Source: Drosophila miranda
Taxonomy: Eukaryota; Arthropoda; Insecta; Diptera; Drosophilidae
Assembly: GCF_003369915.1 (NCBI RefSeq)
Contig: NC_046677.1
Location: 13,392,001-13,456,000 of the forward strand
DNA: 64,000 nt
Reading direction: 5' to 3'
The notes under the pieces were generated by a model. It was not told the DNA's origin, ran no database searches, and saw nothing but the letters and a program-made list of their open reading frames with translations. Positions within the stretch are counted from its first letter, which is position 1. Every line of letters begins with the position of its first letter. Both the position numbers and the translations under genes were made by a program. Below are positions 12,710 to 27,700 of the stretch, in pieces.

Positions 12710-15700
12710 AACACATTTTGAGCAGATTTAAATAAATCGGTCTTAAAACTTTAAAAAAGGTAAGTCATTTTTATACCCGATACTCATACTCAATAAAAAA
12801 TCTTAGGAATGGTCATACAATTCTCTTTTTAACCCATTAATTTTTTGCACACCTGCACTGCAAATACGGATTCTGTCTTTATAATTTCTGGTAACCAAAT
12901 TTTGGTCTCGTGCAAAGTACACTCAACAGTTTTCTTTTTTGCTTAGCTCGTGATCAACGGGGGAAGGAAAGATGAGAGCTCGGCCAGCTGGCCTATTCAA
13001 TACATCCTCAAAATTTCTTAGGTTAAACTTAACCAAATGCAATTAGTCTTTGTGCCGGGCAGGGTTCTCCGGGTGTGGGATGTGGGATGTGGTCTGATTT
13101 GGTTTGGCTTTTGGTGGCCATACATAAATCATGAAACCAAAAACAGAAATTTACAGACACACAGTCCAACACACACGCCGGCACGTGGAAATGGAACATA
13201 CATATATAATGGCTTAGAAATTGCTTGACATACCGGACAAAATGCCCATTGTGTGTGCGGCTGGTGAGACTGCAACGCATAAATCTCGGAGATTTGAAAT
13301 CTCATTGACAATTGGAAATGTGACCAAAATCATGCATTTCCCGCTCCCTCCACCCCACCTCCACCTCCACCACCGCCTGCACTCCTTGCTGCGCGGGGTG
13401 ATGTGGGGCTGGGCAAATTGAAAATACATTTTACACAATTACAAATTGCAATGAAATTGATTTATCACGCACAAATGCACGAAGGTCACGCAATCCACAT
13501 AAATTTGGACACACCAGAGATAGAGGGCGGCGAGACCCATGCCCGGGGACAAGGACCCGTACCCGTACCCGTACCCGTACCCATACCCGACTCTGGTCTG
13601 TTTCCGATTCTGGTTCTGATTTTGGCTGGTCTGCAATTTGCCACAGTTTTTGGCCCGCTTGCCACCATTTACATACATATTAGGCTTATTACTGGGCGAC
13701 CATCTCAGCCACATAGCGATGGCCGTCCTGCTCCTGCATGCTGCATTCTATTTAACGCTTTTAAGTCCATGAATTATGCGCACTGCACTTTGGCCCAAAC
13801 ATCACTCCCCGTCGGCTTCCGTTGCGGGGTTTGTGTCCCTCCTGGTGCACATTTTATTATCAGCTGCATTAAATTTCATAAAATATGTACGTAGTATCTG
13901 TATCTGTACGTACTTTCTATGTGTGTATGTGTGGGAGTGTGGGTGTGGGCCAAACTTTTCATCGTCTGCTGCGGCTCCTGCTGACGCCCATAAAGTATGT
14001 GGAGTGATAGGGTGGAGGCCTTGGACTACGTGATGCCCCAACGAAAATTGCAGAAACGAATGGGGGCAAAAGAACCAAAATTCCAAATGCTGACCTGCGA
14101 AGAACTAGAGCTAAACCGATGGATAGATTTCCTAGATGGATGACACTAAAACTAAATTTGTAAAAATTTCCGGTCATTCCAAAGGGTTTTTTTTTCAAAT
14201 TTAATATAAATCAGTATCAAAAGACAAGTCGATCTATCCATATTTCTTTCCATCCGTTTTTATAAGAATCTTATCTTCAAATAATTCCATTTATAGATGA
14301 TCTGTAGATCATCTCGTATTATATTTCTCAGTTTTCAGTCATCGCCCGACTTCGGGAACATTGGCTCTTTTCAGTATCTTTTCCACGACTGACAGACAAG
14401 ACAGACCACGATTAATTCTCATACAAGGATGTAAAAGTTCCAATTTTCAATTTACTTTTCAACAATTTTTAATTATTTATATATATGTATTTTATTACTT
14501 CAGCTTAACTCTAAGATAAACCCCAAAGGTATTTTTTAATTAAAAAATATTATTGAATTCATTCATAAGCTATTCTCTGAATCGTTAAATAGTAGAGTAA
14601 CGAACTTTTCAAAGAGTGGAATGCGTCAACGAGTCATTTCTTTCTATCCTCTTAAGTCCCCGACTTAAGCTTTTCCAGCTGCCACTTTCAGTCCACTCTC
14701 TGCACATCCCTCAAACTCATGGGGAGACGTGAATGAGCGAGTGGTATGTGGGATATTTGTTGTGAATAAATGATAATCGCTGGAGTTGTCCGCTCTCATG
14801 AGTCGACAACACTCAGAGATGCACTCTCCATCTGTTCTGTGGCTGTACTTTAGCTGATTGTTGTACGCTGGCTCTCCTCCTTTTGGCTCGGCCACTGCCT
14901 GGTCCACGGCCTTTGACACTGAGTCCATTTTCCAGCTTCATTGTGCGGACATTTTATTTTCCCTCCGTGTTGCTGCATTCTGCGCATTTCCCTCCGGAAA
15001 ATTTTTATTTATTATGAACAAATATTTTGTATGCCTTCCAAGTTATGGCACTGGTATTTACAACATTTAGGAATTTCTTTTTAATGCTGAGTGGGGGGGG
15101 GCTGGCATAGAGCTTGAACTTAAATTGAGTGTAATTTAAATAACTACACTCATATTCAAATACGTGTCATATAAATGAATGTGTTGAATAAAATCCTTTA
15201 TAGAGTTATAATATTTCAATGTCGGCAGAGACTGTCGAGACTGTAAGACACACACTGATCTTGCGGGACTTCAAGCTAAGGCTCTACTCTAACGGGCTAA
15301 CCAAAACTAACCAAAGGAAGAAAAAAGTATGCCTCTATTTAGATGAACACCAAGGAAATTGAAGGAACACAAATTAATTACGCATACCAAAATTGCATTT
15401 ATATCAATAATGCTGCTTTAATGAAAAATAATTGAATATTTGTCATGCAATTCGCCTACAAACACATGGATAGGCACTCACGCACACATGCATCGCATCG
15501 CTGAACTTCCTGAAAACAATCAAATTGAGGTCATTTTTGTAAATTGTTGCTGCTGCTCCTGATTCCGCTCTCGTTGATGCTTTTGTTGCTTTTGTTGCTT
15601 TTGCTGTTGTCGTTTATACCCTTTGAAATATGCTCGATTGGTTTTCATTAAGCTCTCCACATCGATAATAACTTTGCGTTGGCTTTTGTCCCATTTAATT

Positions 15701-18700
15701 GTAATTAATCGAAATTAGTTAAAGTCATTTTCGGTTTTCGTTGATTGGATTGCACGCTACGTTAAATTTTTGCAGAAGTTTGTAGTCATATAAATGTCAC
15801 GAAAAAAATAAGTTGGTTATTGAATAGATCTATATATTTATATAGATTCATACATAGTATGTTATTTTATCCTTATTTTATGTATGTATTTTATATAAAC
15901 CTACAACATAGCTCCCTTTATCAACAGTTTTTCCAAAGTAAACAATTGACAGAATTCTTGAAAAGCTTATGGCAGTCGGAAGCTTTTTATGTTAAAATGT
16001 CCCTGTCCAATAAAAGTTATCCTTTCAGCATTCGAAAGCTTTCGAGGTTCAAGGAGATTCTAAGAGTGTCATGGAAGCTTTAAGTGAGCTTTGCAAATAA
16101 CTATTTAATGTTTCCACCATCCAATTATCGTGTAGAATATTTTTAGAGGTCCAGTCCAATGTAGAATTACAAGCCAGAGAAATACATTTGAAACAAAAAT
16201 GTCATCCTAAACGGGTTACGATGTCCCTTAATGTTTATCAAATATAGTCAAAAGTATTCTCTTTATAAATTCTCATTAGGCAATCTACAATGGCTTTTTG
16301 CGAAGAAATCAACAATCAACTTTGACGACATCATTCGTATTCATTTATTCCACAAATCGATTTACAGACCAGGACACACATACAAAAGGCTCACTTCAAT
16401 AGCCATTTAGCAATGCATTCTGCTTGGTTACCTGTCACTGGTAGCTAATCGCGGTATATTGAATTCCTAGAGATACAGCAAGTAGAAGGAAGAATTTCCA
16501 TTCCATGAACTATCCCAGACACATCATCAAAGATCAAACAATATGTGTATTATGGCTAATCGATTCGAAATGATTCACATAGTTGTACACAAAGACATTA
16601 GGAATATGTTTTTACTGCCAGAATGACAGAATATTTCTGCTCTTTAAATGCCTTTGTCTTCCTCCAATACTCAAGCAGGTATCTCATAGTCCTACATAGT
16701 CGTAGTTCTCTGGTCTGCGGTTCGTACTTTTTTTTGTGTTCATTTGTGTGCGGACTGCGAGAACACTCGTCAAAGTCAGCACCATTGGCATTGTTGTCGC
16801 TGAGTTGCTGCTGCTGATGGTGCTGCTGCTGCGGATGGGAGATTGCATAATGCATGAGCGACAGGATCCTGCCGAGTCGGCACATTGGCCTATGAATATT
16901 CAGCCGGAACCGACACATGCACAAACACTCGCAGATACGGCGACGCGACGGCGACAGAGGCAAACTGTTTGGTCAAGTGTTGACAATGGTGCCAATCATC
17001 TCAACAAAAGCGAATGCCTTTATGAGCACTTACCCATCGCCCAATGCCAGCCAAGTCGATGTCAGCGCATTGTGGCCACAATTGGAATGGCCTAAGGTGC
17101 CACTTCGTATCAAAGGAATCCCTTCGGTGCGACGTCGAATGCAGCTCGGGGAGTCCCCGCCTCCTTCTTCCATTGTTTACACTTTAATTAGGTGCACAAT
17201 GGCAATGGAATCTCAACACTTGTCGGCCTCGCCTCTGATTCTTCCTTTCTCGGGAGCGTCGTCGTCGTCTTTGTCGCCGTGCAAATGTCAGGTGTTCCTT
17301 TTGCTATCGGCGCCTGCCTTCAGTCATTAGTGTAATGAAGCAATGGATGTGACATTATCCGAAGTTCACTGAGATGTTCGTTAAAGGCACAAAGAAAAAT
17401 TCGCTGAGCTTTTCTGTTAGCTAATTAAGAAGGCATTTTTGCAAGACAATAGAAAAATTAACTTGGGGTTCTATTTGGCTTGGGCACCTTTAAAAATACT
17501 TTTTTTTAAAGAAGCTTGATTTAATCAGGGTACCGAAAATGGTTTCCTACCAATTACGATTCCCATCGGATCACACATTACCCCTCCATCTGTCATATGA
17601 ATCATATGTCATATGAAAAGTAGCCTTTCTAACCTTATGCAAACTTCCCACAATTTTTTACACAGTCTAGCCAAAACTATCCCAAACTAATCAAACATTC
17701 CATTCATTTTCAGCAGAATTCACCACATACTCGTACCAGCAAAATTTTAAAGGTCAAGTCGTTAGCATGACCGGCTGACATGGATTGTTATGAAGAAAAA
17801 ACTAGAACCTTTTTGCTGTACCGTTTATAAGCCAACTACAGTTAACGTTTTTTCGATGGCAAAACTTTAGCAAAAAGAAAACTGAATAGATTTTTCGCAT
17901 GTCGTGGGAAGACGAAGCGAAGCGTCTGAGTCCCATAAATCATACGCCGCCCATCATCAGTCAACGAGACAATGGACGTGTCCTCCGAAAATGTGGGCAA
18001 GTGGAACAACGCCCGATCCAGTGCCGGGATGCGATGGATGAGCGAAATGTAAGGAGAGGAGGGATACGATTCTCCTGGTAGCTACTGGTCCCTCTGCAGC
18101 TGTCTGTCATCGTCACGAGCAACAAGGTTAAATACTCCGGATGCCTCTAGGAGTCCGCTCCTCTTGTGAGTGTCAACGTCTTGTCCCCGGAATGTCAGTG
18201 TGACGATGTCAAAGGAAATTAATTAAAGACCCTCGTATTGTGTAAATGAGGGACGAAGAAGGAACTCGAGGTAACCATACAATGGGGGAGTCATATCTCG
18301 TTAGGGTGTGCAAATCGCCTTTAGGCCCCATGCTCGGATCGGGTTAAATATCCAGTCGAAGACTAATTTTCGGTTAATTGAATTTAATTTAACCGTAATT
18401 GAGCTCGTGAATCTCCTGTGCAACAAAAGCAATTATCGATTTGCCTGAACGCAGCTCTATTCATAGCTCAGAGGCGTTGAAACGCTTTCATAAAGTTGAG
18501 CGATACCCGAAACCGAAACAATTTGCAGGCTCGGAAACCACATTAGGTGTGAGAACCCTTGGGGCCCTGCAGAGATCCTTCGCATTTCCCTTCATTGCTT
18601 CTCGTTCTCGAAATCTTTTTATTTCCGCTGACTTTCAAGGGCGGAACAAATTAATTGAACATGACCGGACCAAGAGTTTCCACTGAAAAGATAAATTAAG

Positions 18701-21700
18701 CAAAGTGCCTGGTCGGGAATTAGGCAAGCGGATTGGAAGGCAAATCCTCCCGAAAGCCCTCTCGCCTAATTAAAACGGGGCTGCCAAGAAAAACGGCCCA
18801 GGCTTGAACTCTGGCCATTATAAGGAGCAAATCGCATTGAGAACGGCTGAGCCGGCACATAAACAATGTCACAAACAGATTTTCGGTTTCTCCAGGACAA
18901 ATCCAATGAAAGCTGTGTGCCCAAGCAATTGAGGATAAGGATTCCGTTAAATTGTTTTGACATTATGAAATGGACAACGACAGCTTTGCTTGACTTCAAG
19001 TTCGAGCTGAGAATCTCCTTAAACAGAAATTTACAATTATAATCTCTGTACAAAAACAAACGGGACAAAAAACGTATTCCAACGAAAATATTCGGAATTA
19101 AATGACTAAAGAGGAACATAATTCTGTGTGCATAGCACCTATATTCATGATGCTGGCTTTTTTCGAAATTACATTTCTTGCGGCTGATGACGCCTGATCA
19201 GGATATAATAAATGATGACGAAAGCATAGTCAGCTGATAATAAAATCCAATTCTAATTCATATTTTGACGAGCAATTTAAGAATGTTTTCATGATGTATG
19301 GAAGATATTAAAATCATATTTGCACCAAGAGTCGGATTACTGTCTATCTGACAGCAGTGAAAGCAATAAATCACAACTAATTAGCGGTTTGGTGTGGCAG
19401 AGAAAGCCGCAAATGCCACATGCCAGTGATTTTGGGCAAATAATGGCTACGAAATACTAATTAGCAGAATGTGTGTATAAATGAATTGAAATCCGGCTGC
19501 ATACGTAACAGCTCGCATGTTTTCGCTACTGCATTGTGCAATCTGACATTAAGGCGACAAATTTATGTATAAAGAGAGGAGATCCCAAACAAATATGTCA
19601 GTTTTGCTGTCATTGCCCATCGGGGAGTGGGGAGTGGAGAGTGGAGAGAAGAGAAAAGGTCCTCGACACGTACAAGGGCCATAACTCACAGAGAAACAAG
19701 AGCAGACCCCACGAAACGGGTGCAAGTTCATAAATTATGGCACTATACATACGTTCACTTTCCGGCCAGAACGACTTTGACACTCGACTCGCAGTTAACA
19801 GTAACAGGGTAACGGCAACGTAACAGCGCCGTCTCGGTAGCATCCGAGCGTAATTAATGGACTTACTGTCGTTTTTGTTTTTGCTTTTGTTTGGCCTGAT
19901 AATGCGTGTTCATTGGGCTTTTAGCACGCTCAGCGTAATTGATATGCAATTAAACGAAAACCAAAATTCAAATGAGCCCTCCAGTAATTAAATCAAAACC
20001 AAAATTCGAATAAGCTCTTAAGTAAACCACGCTAAAGCTGTTTAAGCCCTTTTAACGCTCTCATTTGTTCAACTCTGCCAAAACAACACTGGATGCAGCA
20101 CAGCACTCCGGACAGAGGACAAAGGATGGATGACGGGCAACTGGCGAACACGACAACTACATTATAGATTATTTTGAAACATTTTAGCTTGTTCGAACTC
20201 TTAACACGCTCGGGGTGCCGGTTATTTCCGCTCACTGGGCACAAACATACTCGTACAGATACTGCCTCACGTACGTGGACAATTTTGGGTAAAGGACTTG
20301 CGGTCAAAATGAAATGATGCTGATGCGCTATTGGACTATAAAACGTAGCCAGCCAACCGTGAAAAACAAGGCTGAATAGGAGAACACAGGAGTAAACGAG
20401 GCACGAACCTTGGCCAGGGTGGATACAGCTTTAAGCCCATCTCTGAAATGTATACTACACAATTTGAACGCATTTAGAAAATTCCTAAATGTATTATTCA
20501 AGACCCTCAATTCGCTGAAAATAGCTTTACTTTATACATACTTGTATTCGTATCTCTGACGGAATTGAGCATACTGTATAATATTTTCCAAGTTGTATTC
20601 CATTTTATTAGCTTAAAGTGTAGAAAAATGGATCAATTCGGAATTTAATGTAAAATGTATCTAAACATGTCTCTAGAATAGAAACAATTGTATATTCAAT
20701 TTAATTAAATAAATTAAATAAATCGATCGTTAGCAAGTATAATTTTAGCTTCATTCTCTCATAGTTTTCGTTGCGATAATATTTATACTTTGCGATACTG
20801 TATAAAAAACAATCCAATAAACATGTAAAACATTCATAAGTGCCCTGCCAAAAACGAAAAAGGAAAGGAAAAATGCTCGCGCAATTGGCGCCAATCCAAA
20901 CAGCAAAATGGAAATGACAACTGACACTGGTGTCAACCTATTTTTCCTTACTTATTTTTTTTTTCATTTCTGCCTTCTTCCTCCTGCTGTTGGTGTTGCA
21001 CTGGTGACCGTAGTCAAGAGCAGCGGCGGCGAAAACAACAACAAAAGTAGGTAGGGTGCCCAAGAAATTGATGGGCATTGGACCACACAGGGTGCTATAA
21101 AGATTATTAAATATGTACATATATAAATATATACGAGTTTCGTACAATTCCTGTATGGATCAATCAACGAATGCCGACAGAACGATAGTAATTAACGAGA
21201 ACTTTATTAACTTCTTGAAAATGACCCCAAGCGCCTTCTGGTCGAACCAAGTAACACTGTCACTCGAGCACCCCGACGCAAATCAATGATTGAGGTGCCT
21301 TCTCCTTCCTATATTTTTTGTTTTCGCTTTCCTTTTATATCACTTTCTTGATTATCAATTCTCTGTTTTTTATTGGAAGCAAAAGGAGAAAAGAAATGAA
21401 AGAGAAAAGAATCGAAAAATGAAAGGAAAATGAAAGTTGATGTTGCGAAATATTGTCAAAGCAATTGCCCTCAGGGGTCTTCACATCCTCATTCCGAAGG
21501 ACTGGCGAAAAAGTTTCCAATGGCAAAAAAGTTTATTATATGCTCCAAAGCGCTCGACTCGATTAGTACTTTCTTCTTGTCTATCTATGTATCTCCAATA
21601 GAACTAAGTTTTCCATGAGTGGTGGAGAGTTCTTTTGTAGGCACTTCTCGAGGCACCCAACGTACGAGTAGCGTCAGCAGCGCTGGAGAATATGACACAG

Positions 21701-24065
21701 ATTTCGGCTGCTCATAATTTCATGCAAATGAAATGCGCTTTTCCAGCATTTTGCGGTATTTCGCTGACTGGCTTTCCGCACACTTTAACCGCCTAAAAGG
21801 TGGGGAACCAAACAGCTGTGGTACGTGACACCAGCGTAGAGAACACACACGGGTCCCCATCTTTCCTTCTCATCCGGAAAATATGTGTGCCACAGCTGCC
21901 ACAATTATGAGCATTATCATGCCCCGCAGTAAGTAGTGCTGGTGGTGTTGCTGCTGCTGGTGCTGGGACTGTGGGTTGGGTTGGCTGCCCTCGAAAGTGT
22001 GCTCATCATTTAACCTACCTGCAGTATGACAAGCAAACCTGAAATGCCACTGAGAACTTTTTTCGCTCGTCCCTTTGTCAGTGCAGACAACTGCAGGCAA
22101 TTGCACTTCAAGAGTGTCCTTCATAATGTGCTCCTCTAGTTGTTATACCTCGTTCTTGTAGGATACGTGTAGGGTATTCTGTGTTCATATTGAGTTAAGC
22201 CCAATTCATAAGCCTCTTGTAATTCCCTTTCAGATCACTAGCCAAGTAGATGAAGAGACAAGCTATAGAAAGCTAATTATTTGAAGTCTAAGTATAGACC
22301 GCAATCTGTTCCCATCTCCTTCCCCTTATTTTTATGTTGTTGCTGCAGTTTTAATTTCTATAAGGATTCCAAATGAATTCACGTAGCGGGTATGTTATAG
22401 TCGAAATACCCGACTTTTGGCCCTTACTTTATATTTTTTCTTTTTTGTAAAAGTAAAACGTTGTTGAGTTCATTAAAAATTTGACTAAGTGCGTTGTCAT
22501 CATCATCATGGCATGGCAAAGCTGGCGAGGGCTGGCAGGCATCGCCTCTTGTGGCTCTGGGTAGGACTCTGGCTCCTCATAGCCATCAGAGCGACTATGA
22601 GGCTATACATATGTGTGATGATACGTGGCTTCCTGCACGTCCTTGATGTCCTGGTGTCCTGGTAGTAGGCGTGAGTTTGTCGGCCCGACTACTGATGTGC
22701 GGTAGGCGCACTTGAACTTTGTCGTCCTGTTCCACGTATATTCGTGTGTGTGCATATGCGGAAAATGGTTGGGGCTTTTGTTTCGGGTTTCGCCCACTGA
22801 AATTGGATTTTCTTGCTAAACGCACGCAGAATGTCTGAACCGGGATTATGTCGAGACGATAGTCCCCCACAGTCTGTTTGCAGCACATGAAATATTCAGG
22901 CGGCATATGGATGTGGCAGAGAGCAATTACGTCAGCATCCAGGGACGTACTATATTAGCCTCGAAATATGATTACCTTGAATGGAAAGTCAATTTCGTAT
23001 TGATGGGGCATAGTGACTTTTAAAGGATCAACCTTTGATATGCAGTTCATGTCCTAAACCTGAAACCTCGCCCCTAACTCAGTTTTCTGTCACCCACTGC
23101 TCACAAGCCACGCCAGAGACATACTTTTTGTGAAATTTAAGCGTATTTTAATTTGACCAAAAGGAAGATTTTGTTCTAAAGCTTTAAGAATTTATAAAAT
23201 AATTTTAGCGAAACAACGGCGTATATTGGCGGTGTTTATTTTTCGTTATCGTTATAATCGTTATCTTTGGCACATGGACATATATATTTAACTAAAATAA
23301 ATAAATATAAAAAAAAAACTTAAAATTTTCAGATAAAGCTCAGTAAGTTTCATTTCTTCATAAATAAGTGTCGATGGATCGAAAACAAATATTTCATTAT
23401 AATTCATAAACATGTTAAAATAATCCCAAAAAGCGAACACTTGTTTTTATTTGGTAGAAAAATTTCCTAGAAGCTGAAACATTAGTAACCAATACCAAAT
23501 AGTTTGGTCAGACGTGAGCCAATAATATAATAGACTTCTGAGCAATCTTCTGATCGAGTCCCACAGCTGAATCTTTTTTAGAGTGATTTCTCAACCATTA
23601 ACGGAATGACTACTTCCATATATATGTATACTTATAAACAATATAACCATAAAAGAAATCGACAGTCATCTGAGTAATGATTAATGATATTTCCTAGCAC
23701 AATTCCGAACAATTGTCAAAACTCAGCCACATGAGACTCTTGCAATTCTCTTCCACAGATATCTCTTACAAAAATAAGAAACGGGGAAAGGCGCTCCTTC
23801 TCTCTGTTGTGAATATGCGGCACAAAAGGGAACGCGAGGAAAATTCGACGAATTCCCTCGTGGCAAAATCAATAGATAAAGGAAAGCTAACGGGAACAGC
23901 TGTTCCGGAAAAGCGGGCGGCGGCAAAATGTAAACACGGCAGAACGGTCGAGCGGTCGAGCGACCGAGGAGAGCGACTAAAAATAGGACACCAAAGAGCG
24001 CCACACAGAAGAGAGACCCAAAAGAGATTTTACGCTTCTCGCTTTCACAAGGAATTTCCACATTT
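12710..24065. other. Large gene-poor region upstream of the alpha2delta gene
   Basis: About 11.3 kb with no supportable protein-coding exon, RNA gene or complete transposon. It holds a fragment resembling the conserved repeat end ('tatacccgatactca') at about 12,772-12,790, a GTACCC hexamer microsatellite at 13,555-13,592, and CAG/CTG-type trinucleotide patches near 16,805-16,835 and 21,940-21,970. Many short frames occur on both strands but look like chance. The region may carry regulatory DNA or distal 5' exons of the alpha2delta gene; nothing visible proves this. Confidence 0.45.
13555..13592 (+). repeat. GTACCC hexanucleotide microsatellite
   Basis: About six consecutive units of the hexamer, with one 'atacc' variant near the right end. 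Translated frames across it give Val-Pro or Gly-Tyr/Gly-Thr dipeptide runs, which explains the low-complexity open frames here. No gene is implied. Confidence 0.9.
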
Positions 24066-24099
24066 TCAGTCATTCGCAGCTCTTCAACGTCGGCGGTTC
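24066..24099 (+). promoter_or_regulatory. Candidate Inr + DPE core promoter for the alpha2delta gene
   Basis: An initiator 'TCAGTC' has its A (+1) at 24,068. A 'GGTTC' fitting the downstream promoter element consensus RGWYV starts exactly at +28 (24,095). This is the spacing required for TATA-less Drosophila promoters. No TATA box is evident at -30. It lies about 650 bp upstream of the signal-peptide exon, in a GC-richer stretch with CA-rich sequence, consistent with a 5'UTR. Such pairs can occur by chance, so this is a candidate only. Confidence 0.4.
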
Positions 24100-24704
24100 G
24101 TGGCTCGGAAAACCCGGAAGCCTCCGACTCGGGCCCCACACACACACACACCCGTTCACACGTATACACCCATACACACGCAGGCAGTGACAGTGTGCTC
24201 CATATGTGTAATCAAAAAGCGTTCGGAGCCCCGCACTAAGAGCAAGCGTTTATATATAGAAAATTTCTACGCACAGCTGAAGAAAACTAAAATACGAAAA
24301 TAAATTACGAGAATCACATCTTGTCCACCTTGCCGAGCCGAAATGAAAAGTTATATTTTCTGCAGTGTTTACGTGGCCTACGGGTGTACGCAATAATCAC
24401 GATTATTGTTATTATTATTTGCATTACGCATACGCCCAGTGTGTCGTTGGTCGTTCGGTTTGTGGTGAAAATAAAGAGCGAAAATAAAACCAAGAAAGAA
24501 AATCCCGTCGCTGCTGGCGTCGCTGTCGCTGTCAGCGCTGCGACTCCACCCAAAATTGTATATCAATTTTGAGGGGTTCTCGCTCTGCTCTGCTTAAAGT
24601 GCGGTGCGGTGCGGTTGCGAGAAGCGCCCTGTCGATGCCATAGTGTCCAGATCCATACCCAATCCCAATCCCAGCGAGAATCGTCGTAGCGCAACAACAA
24701 GGAA

Positions 24705-24740
24705 AATGCGAGAAAAATGTTTGGTTTATGCGAAAAGTTG
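24705..24740 (+). other. Short upstream ORF overlapping the alpha2delta start codon
   Basis: An ATG at 24,705, preceded by 'aaa', opens an 11-codon frame ending in TGA at 24,740. It overlaps the proposed main start (24,717) in another frame. If the transcript begins upstream, scanning ribosomes meet this ATG first, so it could reduce or regulate translation of the channel subunit. This is inference from position only. Confidence 0.45.
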
Positions 24741-27700
24741 ATGACACATTTTGCTGTCATTTTGACCGCATTTCTCGTCTCCCAACCGCTGTTGTTGTTG
24801 CTGATTTGCGGGCCGCCAGTGACGCCGTATGGCGGCGGTTCCACCTCATCCTCGTCCATCTTGGTGCAGGCCTCGGCTGCAGATGAAGCGTAAGTTTTCC
24901 CTCAAAAGGGGGCCGTCCTGGCCGGCATAGATACTCGAACGAGCAGTTCGACATGTTCGACACGCATACCCGCGCGTATCCCTTGTAGGGGCTCTTGAAA
25001 ACAAGTCAATTAAGGGGCGTGTTCCTATCATCATCGTCTCTGTCACTGATGTTACTCGTATTCCCCTTACAGCCCTACTCCTGCTCGTACTCGTGCTCCT
25101 GCCCCTGCCGGTCCCTGTGGCCGTCTTCGTCTCGTTTTCGATGTCGCTCGTTAATTTTTCGTACATTTTATGCTAATTTTGTTTGGCAGCCGCCAGTTCC
25201 CTCGTGCTATTTCTTCACGGAAACTCCCTGTAGGCATTAAGTGGGCTTATTGGGCTGGGCTGTGGGTGCCCGTATATCGAATATTATCAGCTTATTTTCA
25301 CAGATTATTTTCTCCTCAATTTCACAATAATGTACCTTGTACCGCTGAGTAATTTTACATAAATTAGACAGCAACAGACATCCTGGTCAGAAAATCCTGG
25401 TCAATGCTAGTGTAAAATCTCACGGTTCACGGTCTATTGTCGTCCGCTTTCAACGGACTTTAATTGATATAAAATCCGCTTATCTCAAAACTCAGTATTT
25501 GCATTCCTGTCAACTGATTATATAGTTCATGGCAATTGGCTTTTACTTCAAATTATTTCGGGCTTTCATTGCAACCTACATTAAAATTAGTCTAACATTA
25601 AAATTATCATTCAGTTCATGATTGACTATTGACTTTATAGGATTTAGGATTCAATGGAAATATATTGATTGTTTAATGCATTCAATTCGTGTGTGAACAT
25701 CATTCAGTTTGAGTCTTAAACATCCAGCGCTCTATGGATAAAAGCACATACGTACATTTAGACTTTTCTTATCCAGACATTTTTTTAAAGAAAATACTGT
25801 TTACTTGTAGTGAATCTTCAGCTCCAATCGCTAAAGCATTCACTCAGATATTTATTCCCGAAACGGCATCCTTTGGCAATCTACCAAAATGATTCCTTTT
25901 ATATGTGCAACATTTCCTCGATGGCTTGTGATCGAACTTAAGTTTTGTGTCTTGTGAGTTAATTAGTTTTGTAGCAAACTGAGCTGTGAAAAAAATCAAA
26001 TAAAATAAGATAAGTAACTAACAATAATTAAATCCTTACGTCAAAGCCTTCATGGACTTCCGCAACCTGCAATTCCAACATGAATTTTGATGGAAGTCCT
26101 AACAAATGGCAAATAAATATTCAATCACATCTTTGCTTCATGACTTTTCAGTTTTATGACCACTAGATTTCCCCCGGGGTATTTTTAGAGTCGAACCCCA
26201 CGCACCTTCTTTCGGCCATTTCGCATTGCGTGTTTAAGCATTTTGTCTTTTGTTTCGAGCATTTTTTTTCTTCATTCTCCGTGAATGTATGCGTCAGCAT
26301 TTTTTCCCACTTCTACTCATTCCCTCCGTCTCACTTTGGGTCGCCGAGTTGGCTGCTTGGGGGTCGAGACGCTTCGCATTTTGTTTTGGGCCCCAACTTT
26401 TCATAAAGTCACATAAAGAAATTATTTGTCTGACATGTTGACTTGGGGAACGACGCAAACAGGTAGAACGGTAGAGCGGTAGAACCAGCGACGCCTATTT
26501 ACGGCTAATGAATATTTTATTGGACATTCGTTGGGACCGCTAAACATCATGCCGAAAGTTCTGCAATTAATTTAAGTAACTAGACGGCTTGGCTGGACAT
26601 TTTTGTAGGATTATTTGTTTGTTTGCTCCCATGGCAAATGTTCGTAATAATTTATAATAATTTCATAATTTTAATTAAATAAAGAAAATATGTGCACACA
26701 TTGCATAAAATACAAGTTGTATGCACATTGATTCCAAAAGAAAATTATGCAAGTTGATAGAATATGATAAAGAAGAGCCTTATTTTGTTAAGAATAGGTA
26801 ATTAATTTTTAGAATCTAGTAAGTGGGGATGGTAGTGGGTATTTGTACAATAGGATCTAAAGAACTACCGAGCACTAAAACGTAGTTAATGAAGATTTTT
26901 GTCAAATTTACGTACTTTTTAGGTATATTTTATACGAAAGGGGGTGCTCAATGAAATGTTTATCATTTGTACAGTTTTCTGTAACTCGAACACTCCTAAA
27001 GCGCAAAACTGTTTACATTTAAGAATTCAATGAATCCACCAATAACGTCTCGCCCTTTCTTTCCGACATTTTACATCTACGCTTTTCCATTTAATCGATT
27101 ATTAATAGACATTCCTATTTTTATGGTATTCGAATCAATATATGCTAGCATTTATAATTTATTTTCCAAAAGTCCAAAAGTTTTATATGGCAGATGGTTG
27201 GAGTATTACTTTTTTAAGAGTACATATATATGTACGTCAAAGAATCTCGCTTATGCAAAATTATTGAGCAAACATTCAACAGAAAATTATAAATAAATGT
27301 TCAGTTATTATATTTGATATCGAATATATATTTGTATTTATGTGAATTTCCTTAGAGCACAATCGAGAAAGAAAAAAACTCAACAAAGATCGGCAAACAG
27401 CTAAGCGACTGACTCATAAAACTGTCGCAAGGCCACTCAATTTAGAATTAAGTAAAAGTCCAATTAGCAGCCTACATCAAAGGGGCATTAATAATCAAAT
27501 ATTTATGGGAAAAAAAATTAGTTTTCCAAACCAAATTAGCGCTACCAAAAAGCCACAAAATGTTGGCCTGGAGAAGGAGAGAAAACCCAAAAAGATTTAA
27601 TGTTTCCATTACACAGAATATTTAAAGGAGAGGCGGGGCTTTTGCCGCAATGCCAACATTAATAGAATATGGCCATCTGTACCGCTAGGGAGCAGCAATA

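Noticed and set aside
13403-13894. A 163-codon plus-strand frame and overlapping minus-strand frames
   Set aside because: They run through a hexamer microsatellite that lacks stops in several frames, so openness is compositional. No family resemblance.
23713-24303. A 196-codon basic plus-strand frame just upstream of the alpha2delta gene
   Set aside because: Arg/Lys-rich and Thr/His-rich from GA- and CA-rich DNA, overlapped by a long minus-strand frame, and spanning the candidate transcription start. More likely 5' flank or 5'UTR.
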